Assembly (NCBI GenBank): GCA_964370855.1
Contig: CAYJMF010000035.1
Span: forward strand, 1 to 38,231
Direction of reading: 5' to 3'
DNA: 38,231 nucleotides
Origin: JAKLKS01 sp964370855
GTDB taxonomy: Bacteria > Planctomycetota > JAJSAM01 > JAKLKS01
Positions 34,776 through 38,231 of this stretch are shown here, in pieces. Under the pieces are notes generated by a model that worked only from the letters and a program-made list of their open reading frames with translations, did not search any database and had not been told where the DNA came from. How positions within the stretch are numbered: position 1 is the first letter of the stretch; each line of letters begins with the position of its first letter. A program made the position numbers and the translations under genes.

Positions 34776-36062
34776 ATGGCGCGACGGAGGACGTTCGGGC
34801 AGCTCCTGAAGAAGGGCAGCAAGTGGGCGATCCGGTTCCCGGACCCCGCGGCCCCGCGCATCCCGGGGGCCCGGCCGCGGAACATCGTCCGGACCATCGG
34901 GTCGAAGAAGGACGCCCAGGCCGCCCTGAAGGACATCCACGAGGCCATCGTCCGCGGCACGTTCTCCGTGCCGACGCGGGACGATGCGACCGGCGGGGCC
35001 CTCACCTTCGCGGGCGCCGTGGCGCGGCACGCGGAATCGTGCGCCGCGCAGGGCGTGGCGGAGCACACCGCCGAAATCTACCGCGCCGCCGCCGCCCGCG
35101 TGGCCGCGTCCCCGGTCGGGTCCGTCCCCGTGGTCGCCCTCCGCGTCGAGCACGTCGAGCGGTTCCTGAAGTGGCGCCGTGCCCCGGAGACCGGGAAGCC
35201 CCCGGCCCCCGGGACCATCTCGCTCGACCTCAACATCCTGTCCGCCGCGCTGGAGAAGCTCGTCGCCCGCGGGGACATCGGCGCCAACCCCGCGAAGGGC
35301 GTCCGCCGGCCGAAGTCCCCGCCGTCCCCGCGGCAACCCCTCAACGCCGTGGAGGTGGAGCGCCTCCTCTCCGCCGCCAGCGACCGCACCCGGCCCCTCA
35401 TCCTCGCCGCGCTCCTCACGGGGGCGAGGTTCTCGGAACTCGCCGGGCTCCGGTGGGGGGACGTGGACGCCGTCGCGGCCACCGTGGCGATCCGGCGGCG
35501 GAAGAACACGACCGCCGCCCTCCTCCCGCTTCACCCGACCCTCGCCGCCGCCCTGGCCCGCCTCCGCTCCCTGCGGGCGCGGGAGGGGGGCATCCCCGGC
35601 GCCGACGACTCGATCTTCATCACCCCGCAGGGGACGCCGATGAAGGAACCGGGGAAGGGGTGGGAGGGTGCGCTCCGCCGCGCCGGCCTCGCGGACCGGA
35701 GGGGGATCACCTTCCACTCCCTGCGGCACACGTTCGCCTGTAACTACCTCTCCGGCGGCGGGAACATCCGGGACCTACAGCACGCCATGGGGCACGCCGA
35801 CATCAGCGTCACGGAGGTGTACCTCCACGCGTCCGACGCCCGTCTCCGTGAGGGGGTCCTCCGCCTCGGCGCCGGGGCCCGCATGGACGTGGCGGGCGCG
35901 GCGGAGATGCGATCCTCAAGCGATCCTCTCCCGCTCCCGGACTCCTCCACCGAATCGCCCCCGTCGCAACTTCTCACTGGTACGTGGGATGCGTCGGGAG
36001 TCACGAGACCGGCCCCCGCCGTAGGGCAAGGGGTTCTTGCCCGGCCCCGGGGGGTTCCGTAG
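34776..36062 (+). CDS. int: tyrosine recombinase (integrase)
   Basis: A 428-residue integrase catalysing site-specific recombination between element and host. It has an N-terminal arm-binding region, a SAM-like core-binding domain (about 77-160) and a catalytic domain with the full set Arg218 (TGARFSELAGLRW), Lys243 (RRKNTTAALLPL), HSLRH (His314, Arg317), His340 (MGHADIS) and Tyr349 (VYLHASD). AGGAAGGGG before 34776 and the MARRRTFGQ opening favour this ATG. A GTG at 34689 overlapping the previous stop would add 29 residues. The frame runs through the att core, and the last six or so residues come from host DNA. The C-terminal 70 residues are low complexity. Confidence 0.92.
   Translation: MARRRTFGQLLKKGSKWAIRFPDPAAPRIPGARPRNIVRTIGSKKDAQAALKDIHEAIVRGTFSVPTRDDATGGALTFAGAVARHAESCAAQGVAEHTAEIYRAAAARVAASPVGSVPVVALRVEHVERFLKWRRAPETGKPPAPGTISLDLNILSAALEKLVARGDIGANPAKGVRRPKSPPSPRQPLNAVEVERLLSAASDRTRPLILAALLTGARFSELAGLRWGDVDAVAATVAIRRRKNTTAALLPLHPTLAAALARLRSLRAREGGIPGADDSIFITPQGTPMKEPGKGWEGALRRAGLADRRGITFHSLRHTFACNYLSGGGNIRDLQHAMGHADISVTEVYLHASDARLREGVLRLGAGARMDVAGAAEMRSSSDPLPLPDSSTESPPSQLLTGTWDASGVTRPAPAVGQGVLARPRGVP
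36030..36042. repeat. attR core
   Basis: GGGGTTCTTGCCC, identical to the left copy. The preceding GGGCAAG makes a short inverted repeat with CTTGCCC. The core lies inside the end of the integrase frame and covers the predicted fba -35. Confidence 0.65.
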
Positions 36063-36065
36063 GTT
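36037..36065 (+). promoter_or_regulatory. candidate fba promoter overlapping the att core
   Basis: TTGCCC (36037-36042, the last six bases of the core), exactly 17 nt, then TAGGTT (36060-36065). The start would be near 36072, leaving a leader that contains GGGGAGGAGGG. Confidence 0.4.
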
Positions 36066-36107
36066 GACGGGTCCCGGGTCCGCTGCGGCCCGCGGGGAGG
36101 AGGGACC

Positions 36108-37028
36108 ATGCCCAACACCGACCGCGTCCGCGAGATCCTGTCCTGGTACCGGGGGGAGAACCCCGGCGTCCTCGCCAACCTCGCCCGCATGCTCAACCAC
36201 GGCACCCTCGGCGGCACGGGGAAGCTCGTCATCCTCCCCGTGGACCAGGGCATGGAGCACGGGCCCCACCGCTCCTTCCTGCCCAACCCCGCGGGCATGG
36301 ACCCCCGCTACCACTTCGAACTCGCCATCGAATCGGGGTGCAACGCCTACGCCGCTCCCCCGGGCTTCCTCGCGGCGGGGGCCGCGGACTTCGCCGGCGA
36401 GGTCCCCCTCATCCTCAAGTGCAACTCCTCGGATCTCCTCGGCGGCCCCTCCGACGCCTGGTCCGCGGTGACGGCCACGGCGGAGGACGCCGTGCGCCTC
36501 GGCTGCGCCGGGGTCGGCTTCACCATCTACCCCGGGTCGGACTTCCGCAACGAGCAGTACGGCGAGGTCCGGGAGCTCATCGCCGAGGCCCGCTCCCTCG
36601 GGATTCCCACCGTCATCTGGTCCTACCCCCGCGGCAGCGGCCTCCCCAAGGAGGCGGAGACGGCGCTGGACGTCGTCGCCTACGCCGCCCACGTCGCCGC
36701 GGAGCTCGGCGCCCACGTCGTCAAGGTCAAGCCGCCGAAGGCCCTCATCGCCCGGGACGACGCGAAGAAGGCCTATGACAAGAATCCCGTGCCGATGCAG
36801 ACCCTGGCGGACCGGATCCGCCACGTCGTCCAGTGCACCTTCAACGGGCGGCGCATCGTCATCTTCTCCGGCGGCGAGGCCAAGGGGCGGGAGGAGATCC
36901 TCGAGGAGGTCCGCCAGATCCACGCCGGCGGCGGCTTCGGCTCCATCATGGGCCGCAACACCTTCCAGCGGCCGAGGGCCGACGCGCTGAAGCTCCTCGA
37001 CGACGTCATGTCGATCTACCGCGATTGA
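36108..37028 (+). CDS. fba: class I fructose-bisphosphate aldolase (FbaB/DhnA type)
   Basis: A 306-residue archaeal-type class I aldolase interconverting fructose-1,6-bisphosphate with dihydroxyacetone phosphate and glyceraldehyde-3-phosphate through a lysine Schiff base. Supporting motifs: KLVILPVDQGMEHGPHRSF, LKCNSSDLLGG, GCAGVGFTIYPGSD, IPTVIWSYPRGSG and AHVVKVKPPK, where the reactive Lys is expected. The C-terminal phosphate-binding strands RIVIFSGGEAKG and GGGFGSIMGRNTFQRP are complete. A strong GGGGAGGAGGG precedes the ATG. Without the inserted element it would sit divergent to fbp, a sensible pairing for gluconeogenesis. Confidence 0.93.
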   Translation: MPNTDRVREILSWYRGENPGVLANLARMLNHGTLGGTGKLVILPVDQGMEHGPHRSFLPNPAGMDPRYHFELAIESGCNAYAAPPGFLAAGAADFAGEVPLILKCNSSDLLGGPSDAWSAVTATAEDAVRLGCAGVGFTIYPGSDFRNEQYGEVRELIAEARSLGIPTVIWSYPRGSGLPKEAETALDVVAYAAHVAAELGAHVVKVKPPKALIARDDAKKAYDKNPVPMQTLADRIRHVVQCTFNGRRIVIFSGGEAKGREEILEEVRQIHAGGGFGSIMGRNTFQRPRADALKLLDDVMSIYRD

Positions 37029-37097
37029 GGGAATGGGGGGGCGGGGCCCGGTGTTGATCCTGAAGTGGGCACCGATCCCGCCGTCCGGAGGCGAACG

Positions 37098-37199
37098 ATG
37101 ATGGAGACCTGGGGGCCGATCCTCCTCTTCGCCGGCGTCTTCGCCGGCTGGTTCGCGCTCCAGAAGTGGATCCTCCCGCGGTTCGGCATCGCCACCTGA
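37098..37199 (+). CDS. 33-residue single-pass membrane protein
   Basis: A short frame encodes MMETWGPILLFAGVFAGWFA followed by LQKWILPRFGIAT: one transmembrane helix and a short C-terminal segment. GGAGG at 37087-37091 is well placed before the ATG. The pattern of one helix then LxxWxLPxxGxxT resembles tiny proteins I recall from planctomycetes, but I know of no function. It follows fba by 69 nt and may share its transcript. Confidence 0.55.
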   Translation: MMETWGPILLFAGVFAGWFALQKWILPRFGIAT

Positions 37200-37327
37200 A
37201 TGAGCCCGGCATGCTCCGCGGAGCGGAGCGAGGATGAGGGGAAGGGCGCGGGGGATCCGCCCCCGGCGGAGCTCCCCGGCGGACCGTCGCGGTAGGAACC
37301 GGGACCACCGGCGTCCGTGCCCCGCCG

Positions 37328-37333
37328 TAGGAT
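37328..37333 (+). promoter_or_regulatory. -10-like hexamer, probable leaderless start of the sulfotransferase
   Basis: TAGGAT lies 8 nt before the ATG at 37342, with no Shine-Dalgarno between. No clear -35. The preceding gap (37200-37327) also holds a perfect 12-bp palindrome, GCTCCGCGGAGC (37212-37223), and a small GGGGG/CCCCC hairpin near 37250-37264. Confidence 0.35.
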
Positions 37334-37341
37334 CCCTCCCC

Positions 37342-38217
37342 ATGATCGGCTTCGTCCACATCCCCAAGACCGGCGGGTCCACGGTGAAGTTCGTGCTCCG
37401 CAACTCCTTCGGCATCCGCCACTGCGACGTGCGCGCGGCGGGCCGCCACCCCCGGTTCCACCCCGACGACCTCGCCCTCGCCCGCCTCGTCCATCCCGGG
37501 CTCCGCTCCATCGCCGGCCACGCCCTCATCCACCCGACGGAGCTGCTGCGCGGCGTCCGGTTCTTCACGGTTCTGCGGGACCCCGTCTCCCGGGTCGCCT
37601 CGGCCTACGCCCACCACGTGCGGGGGAACCGGCGCAAGCGGCTCGGCGAGCCGGAGCTCTCCCTCGATGAGTTCGTGGCGAGGGACAAGCCCGGGGGGTA
37701 CCAGACCTTCCAGATCTCCGGCGGCTCCGACGTCGCGGCGGCGAAGCGCATCGTGGAGGAGCACTTCTTCTGCGTGGGGCTCATGGAGAAGTTCGACGAG
37801 TCCCTGGCGGTGCTCGCGGCCCTCTCGCCCCATCCCCTCGACACGCGCTACGAGCGGAAGAACGCCGCCCCGGCGGGGGACCCGGTGAAGAAGCGGGTGC
37901 TCGGGGACCCGGGCATGCGGCGCATCGTGGAGGCGGCCAACGGGAGCGATCTCGAGCTCTACGCGTGGGTCGCGGGCTCCTTCTACCCGGAGCTCCTCCG
38001 GCAGGCCCGGGAGGCCGCGGGGGAGGCCTTCGGCGCCGCGGGAGAGTCGAAGGACGTGGGGGGGATGCGCATCCTCCTCTGCCGCGGCTGGAACAAGGCG
38101 GTCTTCAAGCCGCTGCAGAAGGGGCTCCACCTCCTCGGGCGGCGGCGCACCGCCATACCGAACCCGACCCAGATTGGCGGCGGGGGCGGGAGCGAGACCC
38201 TCCCTCCCGGGCCATGA
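37342..38217 (+). CDS. sulfotransferase-family protein
   Basis: A 291-residue protein. MIGFVHIPKTGGSTVKFVLRN is the 5'-phosphosulfate (PAPS) loop, and FFTVLRDPVSRVASAYAHHV supplies the 3'-phosphate-binding Arg/Ser pair. This is the family-2 pattern of carbohydrate sulfotransferases that move sulfate from PAPS to a sugar or similar acceptor. The acceptor cannot be inferred. The ATG at 37342 is chosen because the P-loop starts at residue 5. No ribosome binding site, consistent with a leaderless message. The last 35 residues are low complexity. Confidence 0.87.
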   Translation: MIGFVHIPKTGGSTVKFVLRNSFGIRHCDVRAAGRHPRFHPDDLALARLVHPGLRSIAGHALIHPTELLRGVRFFTVLRDPVSRVASAYAHHVRGNRRKRLGEPELSLDEFVARDKPGGYQTFQISGGSDVAAAKRIVEEHFFCVGLMEKFDESLAVLAALSPHPLDTRYERKNAAPAGDPVKKRVLGDPGMRRIVEAANGSDLELYAWVAGSFYPELLRQAREAAGEAFGAAGESKDVGGMRILLCRGWNKAVFKPLQKGLHLLGRRRTAIPNPTQIGGGGGSETLPPGP

Positions 38218-38231
38218 TGGCTGCCCCCGCC

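Larger units (their letters stand above)
22915..36042 (+). mobile_element. integrated phage-like or satellite-like element between fbp and fba
   Basis: A 13.1-kb block bounded by identical 13-bp repeats (GGGGTTCTTGCCC at 22915-22927 and 36030-36042). It has a tyrosine integrase and an excisionase-like gene at the right end and all genes on one strand. Contents: holin-like peptide, tail-tip protein, HK97-gp10-like protein, small unknowns, serine recombinase, HTH, HNH, replication-type gene, DnaC-like loader, small genes, integrase. No terminase, portal, capsid or tape measure is seen. Outside it, fbp and fba are host glycolytic or gluconeogenic genes that would be divergent neighbours about 115 nt apart. 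Boundaries are inferred from the repeat plus gene content. Confidence 0.75.

Noticed and set aside
36026..36042. GGGCAAG...CTTGCCC as an intrinsic terminator of the integrase gene
   Set aside because: The stem is short, has no U-tract, and coincides with the att core and the integrase frame, so recombinase-site symmetry explains it better.

Overview
The window is a very GC-rich bacterial chromosome segment that most likely comes from a planctomycete or close PVC-superphylum relative. The best pointers are the small basic PVC signature protein at 1447-1734, a groEL-groES-groEL cluster, an NPCBM-domain protein, a sigma factor fused to a membrane anchor and carboxypeptidase-regulatory-like repeats, and a pseudopilin-like protein with a DVDGDG motif. 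Because third codon positions are almost all G or C, long open frames appear antisense to nearly every gene. These were discarded. No rRNA, tRNA or CRISPR array was seen.

Layout: (1) 1-5624 holds envelope or secreted proteins: a HEAT-repeat protein, the PVC small basic protein, and a tightly spaced reverse-strand pair (NPCBM protein, then a membrane VWA protein). (2) 5625-6325 has no gene but carries a MITE-like inverted-repeat element, a strong 20-bp-arm hairpin and a sigma-54-like site. (3) 6326-12511 is a proteostasis cluster: groEL1, groES, groEL2, dnaJ, grpE, an FmdB-type zinc ribbon and yacG. (4) 12555-21877 holds a small membrane protein, a GlsB/YeaQ-type protein, a GNAT acetyltransferase, a secreted transglutaminase, the 1326-residue sigma/carboxypeptidase-regulatory fusion, a lower-GC secreted repeat protein and the pseudopilin-like protein. 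(5) fbp (reverse) and a class I fba (forward) flank an integrated element of about 13.1 kb. They are followed by a 33-residue membrane protein and a sulfotransferase.

The element (22915-36042) is bounded by a 13-bp direct repeat, GGGGTTCTTGCCC. All its genes point rightward: a holin-like peptide, a tail-tip (J-like) protein, an HK97-gp10-like protein, small structural or unknown proteins, a serine recombinase, two excisionase-like HTH proteins, an HNH protein, a replication-type protein plus DnaC-like loader, several small unknowns and a tyrosine integrase. From the HNH gene to the integrase almost every start overlaps the previous stop as ATGA or GTGA, giving one long translationally coupled chain. 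No terminase, portal, major capsid or tape-measure gene is visible, so this is either a degraded prophage or a phage-satellite-like island carrying its own tail-tip genes.

Joining the flanks restores a roughly 115-bp divergent fbp/fba intergenic region. The att core abuts the predicted fbp -35 and contains the predicted fba -35, so integration appears to leave both promoters intact. The integrase frame runs through the att core, so its C-terminus should differ between integrated and circular forms. Several host genes (5624 reverse, 12555, 22877 reverse, 37342) lack a Shine-Dalgarno sequence and instead have a TAnnnT hexamer 7-9 nt before the start codon, which suggests leaderless transcripts.
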